Shown here: in pieces, positions 55,238 through 62,578 of the stretch
Position numbering within the stretch: position 1 is the stretch's first letter
How the letters are laid out: every line of letters starts with the position of its first letter
DNA from: Bradyrhizobium barranii subsp. apii
Lineage (GTDB): Bacteria; Pseudomonadota; Alphaproteobacteria; Rhizobiales; Xanthobacteraceae
Assembly (NCBI RefSeq): GCF_011516635.5
Contig: NZ_CP096255.1
Location: 5,392,501-5,456,500 of the forward strand
Direction: 5' to 3'
Length of the DNA stretch: 64,000 bases
Program-made: the position numbers and the translations under genes
Notes under the pieces: model-generated
Told to the model about the DNA's origin: nothing
Seen by the model: only the letters and a program-made list of their open reading frames with translations
Database searches by the model: none

Positions 55238-56578
55238 TCACTGACGTCGAACGTAGGTCGCGCCCCAGCCAAGGCCGAGTGTGGCGGCGACAAGCGAACC
55301 GAAGAGTACGCCCAGTTTCGCCGCCCTCAATAATCCTTGATCGGAGAAGGCGAGCATCGAGATGAAGATCGACATTGTAAAACCGATACCAGCCAGCAAG
55401 CCGACCAGACAGACGCCACCCCACGTGACTCCAGGAGCAAGGCGGCACCAGCCCAGTCGTACCGCGACCCAAGTCGCACCGACGACGCCAAGCGGTTTCC
55501 CAGCGACCAAGGCAAGCGCAGTGCCCATCATCACCAGGTGGCCCCCTGCGGAGAGATCAGCGCCCGTTAAGCTGACGCCGGCATTCGCCAGCGCGAAGAT
55601 CGGCATGACGCCGTAAGCCACCCACGGATGCATTGCCATCTGCACCCGCGACACCGGCGGCAATATCTCGCGGTGAGCTATGCGAAGGTCTCGCAGCGGT
55701 TGCTCTAACAGGTGCGGATCCCTTGCCTTCACCACATCGCTGCTTCGCAACTGCTTGAGCACTCGCGACACGACTTCCAGCGGGGGCTCCGGCATCGGTA
55801 TGGCGCGTGCCGGAGTTATCAGCCCGAGCACGACACCTGCAAGGGTTGGATGGATGCCGGCTACCATCAACCCAATCCAAACCAAAGAACCGGGCAGTAC
55901 GTAAAAGGGCGCAGAACCGATCCCAATCCGCTGACATCCCAAAACCGCGAGAACGCCAATTGACGCGATGATGAAACCACCAAGCTGAAGGCTGGCGGTG
56001 TAGAAGATGGCAATGATCAATACCGCGATGATGTCGTCGATGATCGCCAGAGCAAGAAGGAAGACCCGCACATTGACCGGGATCGTTCGTCCAAGCAGCG
56101 CGAGCACCCCAACGGCAAAGGCGATGTCTGTCGCGGTTGGCACGGCCCAGCCCTGCGCTCTAGCCGGATCGATGTTGGGGCTCAGATAGATGAGCGCCGG
56201 GACGATGACGCCACCAGTCGCCGCGACCAGCGGCAGAATGGCTTGGTCGAGTCTGCTCAGTGCGCCTTCATGGACCTCGCGCCTAATCTCCATGCCCACG
56301 ACCAGGAAGAAGACGGTCATCAGCGCGTCGTTGACCCAGAAATGCAGCGACCGGGAAAAGACGTATTCGCCGACACCGATTGTGAGCGGAAGGTTCCAAA
56401 AGGCGTGATAGCTATGAGCGAACGGAGAGTTGGCCCAGATTAGTGCAGCGGCCGCGGCCGCGAGAAGCACGGCACCGCTGACAGCCTCAACATGCAGGAA
56501 CCTATGTAGGGTGCTGAGGGCCTGTTCCGCCAGCCGCTGGGCTTTCCGCAGATTGTCGAATGAAGAGCTATCGTTCAT
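55238..56578 (-). CDS. nhaA: Na+/H+ antiporter NhaA
   Basis: A 446-residue polytopic antiporter that exports sodium in exchange for protons. The paired aspartates of the ion site are in LALAIIDDIIAVLIIA, and the TDIAFA motif is in VPTATDIAFAVGVLALLGRT. An early helix starts AVLLAAAAAALIWANSP. The C-terminal part contains GIHPTLAGVVLGL and GIGFTMSIFISMLAF. The start at 56578 is preferred over one 11 codons earlier. In the island it may add salt or pH tolerance. Confidence 0.9.
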   Translation of the reverse strand: MNDSSSFDNLRKAQRLAEQALSTLHRFLHVEAVSGAVLLAAAAAALIWANSPFAHSYHAFWNLPLTIGVGEYVFSRSLHFWVNDALMTVFFLVVGMEIRREVHEGALSRLDQAILPLVAATGGVIVPALIYLSPNIDPARAQGWAVPTATDIAFAVGVLALLGRTIPVNVRVFLLALAIIDDIIAVLIIAIFYTASLQLGGFIIASIGVLAVLGCQRIGIGSAPFYVLPGSLVWIGLMVAGIHPTLAGVVLGLITPARAIPMPEPPLEVVSRVLKQLRSSDVVKARDPHLLEQPLRDLRIAHREILPPVSRVQMAMHPWVAYGVMPIFALANAGVSLTGADLSAGGHLVMMGTALALVAGKPLGVVGATWVAVRLGWCRLAPGVTWGGVCLVGLLAGIGFTMSIFISMLAFSDQGLLRAAKLGVLFGSLVAATLGLGWGATYVRRQ

Positions 56579-57158
56579 GGGCGCACGCTTTCTGCGTGGC
56601 GGCCCGACCATCGCTTGACCTGTCGCTGCTCAATGCAGCGAGCACCCGTACGCCGTTATACATCGCGATGGCGACAATTCAACCTCGGAGGAGTGATCGG
56701 TCACCAATGTCTGTTCTGGGTCGATATTGTTGCAAAAGTCGATTTTCGCCGATGACCAAAATTCTGCGGGCCGTGGGCGCGACTTTCGCGTACAAGATGC
56801 GAGGGACCTCACGGCCTCACGCAAAATTCACAGGCGACTTCGGTAACGCGATTGAGGTCATACGAATCAGCGATCGCTCGCTGCTTAGTGTTTTCGCGAA
56901 GAATCTTGATTCCTGCAACTTTCGACTTTTGCAACACAATCGGTCAAAAGCGGCGATGCGCTGGCTGAGCAGAGAATTCCGCTTAAATTCCAAAAGCCGA
57001 CATCGGCGCCTTTTTGAGCACATGCCCTAGCTGAGCTGTTCGGCCGATTAGCCTCAGAGCTTCGTCTATTGAAAGCATCGTTTGGGGCCAAGCGGACTTT
57101 TACCAGACGGCTAACGCTTCAGTACCTGAAGCTCGACAGCGAAATCCGGAGTACGCTT
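56579..57158. other. Non-coding stretch upstream of nhaA, containing a MITE-like element
   Basis: About 580 bp with no convincing gene. The only recognisable feature is the inverted-repeat element at 56722-56942. Confidence 0.5.
56722..56942. mobile_element. MITE-like element with inverted ends, no coding capacity
   Basis: The left end CGATATTGTTGCAAAAGTCG and the right end read on the other strand (CGATTGTGTTGCAAAAGTCG) match at 19 of 21 positions over the 21-bp ends. They are about 220 bp apart. Nothing protein-like lies between. I do not see a target duplication, and the parent family is unidentified. Confidence 0.6.
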
Positions 57159-57266
57159 ATGCGCTGCGTCTGCGGGACCGCGTTCGACAGCTGGAGGCCG
57201 GCGGAGAGCTATCCCCACCGCCAGCACATCTATGCCGCGCAGGCGGCCAATGGGATACGACGATGA
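57159..57266 (+). CDS. 35-residue protein with CxC motif
   Basis: Begins MRCVCGTAFDSWRPAESYPH and continues with RQHIYAAQAANGIRR. CGGAG precedes the ATG, and the stop overlaps the next gene in an ATGA. The Cys-x-Cys plus two His could bind a metal. A similar short protein pattern is familiar from Bradyrhizobium. Confidence 0.5.
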   Translation: MRCVCGTAFDSWRPAESYPHRQHIYAAQAANGIRR

Positions 57267-57523
57267 AGCACACCGAAGAACGCCCCTATGCGGATCCGGA
57301 AGCGGCCGCACGCAAGCTCGTCGAGCTCGCAGCCAACGTCGAGGCTGTCCAGGACGGCCGGATCTATATCGAGAGGATCAACGCACCCTTTTTGTTCAAG
57401 CTGAAGGGCAGTGGCAGCGAGTTCGGCGCCGGTCTCAAACACGTTGTCGAGCGCGGCTGGCTCCAGTTGCACGAGAGCGGGACTTACGTGCGCTTGCTAG
57501 GCCCTGCCCCACTCGCTCAGTAA
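57263..57523 (+). CDS. Hypothetical protein (86 aa)
   Basis: Begins MKHTEERPYADPEAAARKLV and has ANVEAVQDGRIYIERINAPF, FGAGLKHVVERGWLQLHESG and TYVRL. It is soluble and alpha/beta, with a winged-helix-like end, and is coupled to the 35-residue gene by ATGA. Codon use is normal. Function unknown. Confidence 0.65.
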   Translation: MKHTEERPYADPEAAARKLVELAANVEAVQDGRIYIERINAPFLFKLKGSGSEFGAGLKHVVERGWLQLHESGTYVRLLGPAPLAQ

Positions 57524-57639
57524 ATCAGCGTAAGGGACAACCAGCCTGAGAGAAGCGCGCAGAAACCAATTCCCACATAAGGCAATGCAAGGCGCATCGG
57601 GACTTCCCTCCGAGACGCGAAATATGCGCTAGCCTCGCA

Positions 57640-58014
57640 CTAAACATGTGCCACGGCTACGAATCTGCGGTTGCACTCGCTGTTGGCCCGGGAACTTTCG
57701 GCAACGATGGAACCGCTCGTTGTCGGCTGGCTTGTGTGTGCGGTGGCTGCCTCAGTCCTACGAGGCAACGCCTGTCCGGAGGCCCCAGCATCATTAAGCC
57801 CGTGCAGGCGCAGCCTGCTGCCTGTTTTACGATTGAGGGCGGGCGGAGCGTCGCCCTTGTTCAACTTCTCGGCCACAACCTCTGCCGTTGAATGAGAGAG
57901 TCCAGTTAAAGGCGTCCCGTCCGGCGTGATTGCAGGCTGATCTATTGAAGTGTCCAGCACTGTGAAGCGGCCGTTCGTGGGATGCTCGTACCGAACGACA
58001 AAGCGGTCTGCCAT
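57640..58014 (-). CDS. Hypothetical protein (124 aa)
   Basis: Begins MADRFVVRYEHPTNGRFTVL, followed by PAITPDGTPLTGLSHSTAEV and VAEKLNKGD, which look like a real domain. The GGGAAGGGCG stretch upstream supports ATG 58014. The last 60 residues are low-complexity and may be degenerate. Function unknown. Confidence 0.45.
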   Translation of the reverse strand: MADRFVVRYEHPTNGRFTVLDTSIDQPAITPDGTPLTGLSHSTAEVVAEKLNKGDAPPALNRKTGSRLRLHGLNDAGASGQALPRRTEAATAHTSQPTTSGSIVAESSRANSECNRRFVAVAHV

Positions 58015-58265
58015 GAGGATCGCCCTTCCCTTCATGGTTGTAAACATACATGAGCGAAGGTCGATGACTAATGGCGGCGGCACCACCGAGGCGGCATTAA
58101 TTCATCTTTCGGCGCAACTTCTGATGATTTCGCGGAAGTACTCCTAAATATCCGGAGCGCCTCGTCCAAGCGCGACGGCTGAGCTTTCGGCAAACGGGCG
58201 GTGGCCTAAATCGAAACTAAACGGCTGTTCCAGCATACTTAAAGAAAGGTGATGGAATTGATGCC

Positions 58266-58418
58266 GTGCAGTCCAAGAACGAACGCGTTGAGCTGGAAAT
58301 GCGGATACTCCGCTATCGGCAAATAGCCAGACGTTTTGCCCACGACCCAGAGACCCATGAGCGAATCCAGACGCTCGTTCGGGAACTGGAAGACAAGCTC
58401 CGCGAGATCGACGAGTAG
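58266..58418 (+). CDS. Small coiled-coil protein (50 aa)
   Basis: GTG start at 58266. Reads QSKNERVELEMRILRYRQIA then RRFAHDPETHERIQTLVREL and EDKLREIDE, almost entirely helical and charged. An upstream stop excludes a longer form. GAAAGG lies 14 bases upstream. The type is common in Bradyrhizobium. Function unknown. Confidence 0.5.
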   Translation: MQSKNERVELEMRILRYRQIARRFAHDPETHERIQTLVRELEDKLREIDE

Positions 58419-58475
58419 GCCGCGTAAGTCGGCGGCCTCCTGTCCATTCGACGATCAAGCCTCGGCCACCGACGT

Positions 58476-58610
58476 CTAGCACCCCCGCTTGGCGGCTTTC
58501 TTCGACGTTTTCGGTTTCTTTACGGCCATGAACTCGCCGGACGTTCTGTCGCGCTTTGTATATCCGATAGCTCCGCCAATTGTCGTTTTGGTCTGCGAGC
58601 GTTTCTTCAC
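58476..58610 (-). CDS. Small basic protein (44 aa)
   Basis: GTG start at 58610. Reads KKRSQTKTTIGGAIGYTKRD then RTSGEFMAVKKPKTSKKAAK and RGC. It is Lys/Arg-rich and resembles short basic proteins with a TKRD...TGEFM motif seen in this genus. It may bind nucleic acid by composition only. Confidence 0.48.
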   Translation of the reverse strand: MKKRSQTKTTIGGAIGYTKRDRTSGEFMAVKKPKTSKKAAKRGC

Positions 58611-58748
58611 CGCGCCCTTGCGAGCGTTGTCGCCGGTCCTCCGGTGGTTGCCCTCGTTGTAAAAGGCGCAGGGTGACGAGCGGTTCCAACCCGAGGAACG
58701 AATCGGCACATATCAAATTGAATCCCGGTTCCGTTGCGTGAGTTGCTT

Positions 58749-59096
58749 ATGCGTCAGTTCCGACGGCTTTTGTCGATTGCCCCGAACAGCGACGAGACTG
58801 TCTACCTCGTCCCAGACAACTTCGGCCGCAATGGCAGCTCCTGGTGCGAACCAGACTTGGAGGGGGCGGTGGAAATCGTCATCCAGGATCTGCTTGCCGG
58901 AGAATATCGCCAGCCGAGCCGGGTTGTCGCCTTCAACCCAGCTGAGCGGTGGTCGGAAGATGTTTCCGAAGACATCGCTCGAGAGATCCAGCGTCGTTGC
59001 AATCTGCAACTGAGCGACGTGCCGTCGTACCTCCAGGAGTTTGTGGATCGCTACTCACCACAAGACCTGCAGCAATTCAGTCTGCGCCTGGTGTAG
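58749..59096 (+). CDS. Hypothetical protein upstream of the DNA ligase (115 aa)
   Basis: Begins MRQFRRLLSIAPNSDETVYL, then VPDNFGRNGSSWCEPDLEGA, EIVIQDLLAGEYRQPSRVVA and EDVSEDIAREIQRRCNLQLS. Soluble. The stop is 2 bp before the ligase ATG, so they form an operon. Function unknown. Confidence 0.65.
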   Translation: MRQFRRLLSIAPNSDETVYLVPDNFGRNGSSWCEPDLEGAVEIVIQDLLAGEYRQPSRVVAFNPAERWSEDVSEDIAREIQRRCNLQLSDVPSYLQEFVDRYSPQDLQQFSLRLV

Positions 59097-59098
59097 CG

Positions 59099-60018
59099 AT
59101 GGCCTTCCAGCGGAAAAAGCCGGAAGCGCTGGGCGCCAAGGCGCCCTTCCCGGGCTTCACCGAACCGGCCCTGGCATCTTCGGTCGACCGGGTGCCGTCC
59201 GGTGAACGCTGGATTCACGAGATCAAATTCGACGGCTACCGCGTCCAGGTGCATCTCGCCAACGAAGCCGTCACCGTATTCACCCGTCGCGGGCACGACT
59301 GGACCAAACGCTTCAAGAAGGTCGCCAACGACGCCTGGCACATCAAGGCAAGCTCGGCCATCATCGATGGCGAGATCGTAGTCCCCGCCAAGGATGGCAC
59401 CACCGATTACGCAGTGCTGATTAAGGAGCTGCGAGGCAACTCGAACAAGATCGTCCTCGTCGCCTTTGATGTGCTCTATCTTAATGGCCAGGACCTGCGG
59501 AAAGTCCCTCTGATCAGCGCAAGGCCGCGCTAAAGAAGATCATCGCGGGCAGCGATGTCCAGTTCAGTGAGAGCTTTGAAATCGACGGCCGCGAGATGTT
59601 CACGCACGCCTGCAAGGTCGGGCTCGAAGGCGTGGTGTCGAAGGTACGCGACAGCGTCTACGCGAGCGGCCGGGGCAACAATTGGGTCAAGAAGACCTGC
59701 GCGCAACGCGAGACCCTGACAATTGCCGGGTTCGCACTCGACGATGGCAAATGGGACGGAATATACCTCGCACGACGCAAGGGTAACGAATTGATCTATG
59801 CGGGCAAGGTCGACCACGGATTCGACAAGAGGTCTGCGGCTGAGCTTCGCAAGCGGCTGCAGCCACTCGTGCGAAAGACCCAACCCTACAGCAAGCGCAT
59901 CGCCCACAAGGGCGTCTGGGTCGAGCCGCAGCTCCTCGCCGAGATCGAGTACCGGGCCAAGTCCGCCGAGGGCAAGGCGCGGCACCCGTTCTTCAAGGGG
60001 CTGCGCGAGGACCTGTAA
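59099..60018 (+). pseudogene. ATP-dependent DNA ligase (LigD-type ligase domain), frameshifted
   Basis: From ATG 59099: KKPEALGAKAPFPGFTEPAL and the adenylation motif EIKFDGYRVQV (Lys nucleophile), VFTRRGHDWTKRF, IIDGEIVVPA. After VPLI the frame is lost. One added base (G) between 59515 and 59516 restores ERKAALKKIIAGSDVQFSES, then GLEGVVSKVRDSVYASGRGN with motif IV, and the C-terminal OB part to TAA 60018. Repaired length is 306 residues, normal for stand-alone LigD-type ligases used in end joining. The break falls between motifs IIIa and IV, so the present product would be inactive. Confidence 0.85.
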
Positions 60019-60057
60019 CCGCGCGGCGACCGGTTGCACAATTTTTTTCAGCCCCCT

Positions 60058-60087
60058 CTTGAAACCAAAACCGGCTTTGCTAATTTT
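60058..60087 (+). promoter_or_regulatory. Candidate RpoH (sigma-32) promoter of hsp20
   Basis: CTTGAAA at 60058-60064 resembles the RpoH -35. About 13 bases later an AT-rich CTAATTTTT stretch could serve as -10, but it lacks the CCCAT consensus. It lies just upstream of the ROSE element. Confidence 0.35.
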
Positions 60088-60091
60088 TGTG

Positions 60092-60200
60092 TCGCCATCT
60101 GACGATGGCGTCCGGGCGCCTCATGGGCCCGGGCCAAGAGACGGGCACCGGTTGTGTCCGGTGCCGCTCGTAGACATCTTGCTCTTAGGAGGATTTGGCT
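60092..60200 (+). promoter_or_regulatory. ROSE-type RNA thermometer in the hsp20 leader
   Basis: The 5' UTR folds into successive hairpins: GCCATC/GATGGC (60094-60109), CCGGGC/GCCCGG (60112-60132), GGCACCGG/CCGGTGCC (60144-60165), and a last one in which ATCTTGCT faces AGGAGGAT, hiding the ribosome site with an unpaired or G-G position inside. This last hairpin with TTGCT opposite AGGAGG is the hallmark of ROSE elements in rhizobial small heat-shock genes: heat opens it and translation starts. Confidence 0.88.
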
Positions 60201-60659
60201 ATGCGCACCTACGATTTTGCCCCCCTCTGGCGCTCGACCATTGGTTTCGACCGCCTCTTCGACCTCGCAGAAACCGCTCAGCGGGCCAGCGAGGACAATT
60301 ACCCGCCCTACAACATCGAACGGCTGGCGGAGGATCGCTATCAGATCTCGCTGGCGGTGGCGGGTTTCTCGCCCGACGATATCGTCATCACCGCCGAGCA
60401 GAACGTGGTGACGGTTGAAGGCAGCAAATCCGACAAGACCGAACGTGATTTCCTCTATCGCGGTATCTCGCACCGCGCCTTCAAGCGCCAATTCAGCCTC
60501 GCCGAATATGTCCAGGTGAAAAGCGCCGCATTCGACAACGGCTTGCTGACCATCGAACTCGTCCGCGAGATTCCGGAAGCCATGAAGCCCCGCCGGATTG
60601 CGATCGGCGATGCCTCGACCGGCAGCGTGCGGAAGCTGGAAGCCAAAGCCGCCGCCTAG
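60201..60659 (+). CDS. Small heat-shock protein Hsp20 (IbpA/HspA class)
   Basis: A 152-residue alpha-crystallin-domain chaperone that holds unfolded proteins. MRTYDFAPLWRSTIGFDRLF is the class A N-terminus. The crystallin core includes NIERLAEDRYQISLAVAGFS and FKRQFSLAEYVQVKSAAFDN, with GLLTIEL as the conserved end. AGGAGG lies within the thermometer. An IS5 element is inserted at the stop codon: the TA is original, and the G comes from the element end, so TAG is preserved. Confidence 0.92.
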   Translation: MRTYDFAPLWRSTIGFDRLFDLAETAQRASEDNYPPYNIERLAEDRYQISLAVAGFSPDDIVITAEQNVVTVEGSKSDKTERDFLYRGISHRAFKRQFSLAEYVQVKSAAFDNGLLTIELVREIPEAMKPRRIAIGDASTGSVRKLEAKAAA

Positions 60660-61520
60660 AGGCTGTTAGGAACCAGCGGCGAGTTTAGCGACGTTTTTGA
60701 GCATGATGCATGCGAAAGCGATGAGGTGGAGATCGGCGAGGGTCTGAGCGCATCGCTCGTAGTCTTTGACAAGTCTTCGGAAGCGTGTGGCCCACGCGAA
60801 GGATCGTTCGACGACCCATCGCCTTGGGAGCAGCACGAAGCCTCGTTTGGCCTGCGACAGCTTTATGACCTCGAGGGCAATGCCGTGTTCTGCAGCCGCC
60901 ATTGCAGGCTTGTCGCCTGTGTAGCCCTGGTCAACGAAGGCGACTTCGACGCTCTGACCAGTCTCTGCCTGAATCGTCTTGGCGATCCGGCCAATCTCGG
61001 CGCGATCGTCGGTGTTGGCGGGCGTGACATGCAGCGCCAGAAGATGGCCGAGCGTATCGACGGCCAGATGCAGCTTCGAACCTTTTTTGCGCTTGGCTCC
61101 GTCGTAGGCGCCGCGGGCGCCACTCTCGGGCGTCGAGCGTAGAGTTCGACTGTCGATGATGGCGGCGGTCGGCTGCGCGGGTCGGCCAGCCGCAAGGCGC
61201 AGGATGACGCGCAGATCCTCGGCCAGGGCCTCAAAACAACCCGCGCGCAACCACCGCTGCGCCTGTTGATAGGCGATCTCCCACGGCGGCAAATCGTTCG
61301 GCATCCAGCGCCAGGGCGCGCCGGTCTTCACGATATAGCGCAGGCCGTTGAACACCTCGCGAAGCGCATGCGTCCGCTGCGAGGCGTCCTCCGGCAAAAG
61401 TGTCAGATACGGCGCAACAAGCGCCCATTCGTCATCGGAAACGTCAGAAGGATAAGGCTCGCGGGGAATCGACATCCCGTAAACCTCAACATCTATGGTT
61501 AATCAGTCCCTAACAGCCTC
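60659..61520 (-). mobile_element. IS5-family insertion sequence (862 bp, complete)
   Basis: The terminal repeats GAGGCTGTTAGG (60659-60670) and CCTAACAGCCTC (61509-61520) are perfect inversions. TA precedes and follows the element, a 2-bp duplication. It carries one intact transposase, so it may be active. Confidence 0.88.
60666..61475 (-). CDS. IS5-family transposase (single ORF)
   Basis: 269 residues: YPSDVSDDEWALVAPYLTLL, then TGAPWRWMPNDLPPWEIAYQ, catalytic D in AAIIDSRTLRSTPES and VAFVDQGYTGDK, and E in RRWVVERSFAWATRFRRLVK. All three DDE residues are present. Unlike the IS5 element at 49380, it is in one frame with no slippery site. Confidence 0.92.
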   Translation of the reverse strand: MSIPREPYPSDVSDDEWALVAPYLTLLPEDASQRTHALREVFNGLRYIVKTGAPWRWMPNDLPPWEIAYQQAQRWLRAGCFEALAEDLRVILRLAAGRPAQPTAAIIDSRTLRSTPESGARGAYDGAKRKKGSKLHLAVDTLGHLLALHVTPANTDDRAEIGRIAKTIQAETGQSVEVAFVDQGYTGDKPAMAAAEHGIALEVIKLSQAKRGFVLLPRRWVVERSFAWATRFRRLVKDYERCAQTLADLHLIAFACIMLKNVAKLAAGS

Positions 61521-61593
61521 TAGTAGAGGCGCCATGGAGCCGCGCTGCAAGTCGTGCGGCTCCCATCCATTCGTCAATGAAAAGGAGAGGACC

Positions 61594-61914
61594 ATGCGGC
61601 CGACGACCGCTGACGACAACGTTTTCGACTTCGACGCGCTGCTTCATCCCGGCACGGTCTTTGAGACCCCCAAAGACGTTCTGGATCACCCTGCCCTGAC
61701 GCTGGCCGAGAAGCGCGCAATCTTGGCATCATGGGCGTCCGACGCGTCCGCGATCGCCTCTTGCCCGTCGATGCGCGCACCTGCCGGCCTCAAGAAGCCG
61801 GTATCGATCGACGAAATCTTGGACGCGTTGCGCGCCCTGGACGGTGGCCCCCGGACGCCACCCGGCGGAAAGCCCTACCGTCTCCGTTCGACCGAACGTG
61901 CGGCCGCGGCGTGA
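61594..61914 (+). CDS. Hypothetical protein (106 aa)
   Basis: ATG 61594 follows AAAGGAGAGG. It contains NVFDFDALLHPGTVFETPKD, ALTLAEKRAILASWASDASA and SIDEILDALRALDGG. The PxxLTLAEKRAILASWASDA motif recurs in short rhizobial proteins. It follows hsp20 and may be read with it when the IS is absent. Function unknown. Confidence 0.68.
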   Translation: MRPTTADDNVFDFDALLHPGTVFETPKDVLDHPALTLAEKRAILASWASDASAIASCPSMRAPAGLKKPVSIDEILDALRALDGGPRTPPGGKPYRLRSTERAAAA

Positions 61915-61929
61915 AGTTCGGAGCCTCAG

Positions 61930-62151
61930 ATGACAACGGACGAAAAACTAGCGCGGCTTCGCGCCCATCGCAACAACGTCCACCGCTACCGCCGCCTGCT
62001 GAGCACTCGGCTCTCAGATCTTGAGCGCGAGTTCTTGATGAAGCGACTCTCGGAGGAGCAAATCGCTATTGATGCGCTATCGACGACGACTTTCCCATTT
62101 TCCTTGAATCTCGACGGTCCAATCACCGGTGCAGCATCCAAGGTGGCTTAG
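61930..62151 (+). CDS. Hypothetical helical protein (73 aa)
   Basis: MTTDEKLARLRAHRNNVHRY and RRLLSTRLSDLEREFLMKRL form two helices; the tail is SLNLDGPITGAASKVA. It lies 15 bp after the previous gene. The helical part resembles short proteins common in Bradyrhizobium. Function unknown. Confidence 0.62.
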   Translation: MTTDEKLARLRAHRNNVHRYRRLLSTRLSDLEREFLMKRLSEEQIAIDALSTTTFPFSLNLDGPITGAASKVA

Positions 62152-62157
62152 CTTCAA

Positions 62158-62247
62158 TGCTGGACCTTATATTGATCGATCGCAATCGTCGTGGTTGGGA
62201 ATGGCGAGTTTGCGACCAGTCTGGCACTGTCCTGGGTAAGGGTGAAA
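62158..62247 (+). pseudogene. Small conserved gene truncated by IS256 at codon 31
   Basis: Begins MLDLILIDRNRRGWEWRVCD and continues with QSGTVLGKGE, then runs into the IS256 end. The WEWRVCDQ pattern is the start of a small protein family I recognise in Bradyrhizobium, normally about 50 residues longer. The rest is missing from the window. Confidence 0.65.
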
Positions 62248-62405
62248 GGGGATGTCCCGATCGCTGTTGAACTACGTCGGGTCGACGTTGCCGGATTGAA
62301 TATTACGCAGCCCTCGTGACGTGGGCAACGGACTTGATTGTCATGCGATCGTGGTGAGCTTGAAGGGCCGCACGCAGAACCGACAATTGCTTATGCGCCT
62401 TCAAT
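62248..62405 (-). mobile_element. IS256-family left end, fragment (158 bp)
   Basis: Matches the first 158 bp of copies A and B except for one substitution (CCGGATTG for CCGGAATG). It begins with GGGGATGTCCC after GGGTGAAA and stops where IS21 starts. Confidence 0.88.
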
Positions 62406-62419
62406 TGCATGTTTCGCGG

Positions 62420-62499
62420 GATCGTGAGCACGGATTTCAGGGGATCGTGAGCAGAGATTTCAGACGATCGTGAGCACGGATTTCGCGGGATCGTGAGCA
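62420..62499 (+). repeat. Four 23-bp-spaced transposase-binding repeats of IS21
   Basis: GATCGTGAGCA occurs at 62420, 62443, 62466 and 62489, exactly 23 bp apart, followed in three cases by a GGATTTC-like stretch. IS21 elements carry such repeated sites near the ends, though four tight copies is a high number. Confidence 0.85.
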
Positions 62500-62578
62500 G
62501 CTTTTCAGCAACTCAGCCCGCTTCGGCCGACAACTCAACCGGCTTAGGAACTGCCTCGTCAGTGAACGAGGAAGGCCG

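Noticed and set aside
62420..62499. Evenly spaced repeats resembling a tiny CRISPR
   Set aside because: Unit length and spacing (11 bp core every 23 bp) leave no real spacers; they are IS21 end repeats.
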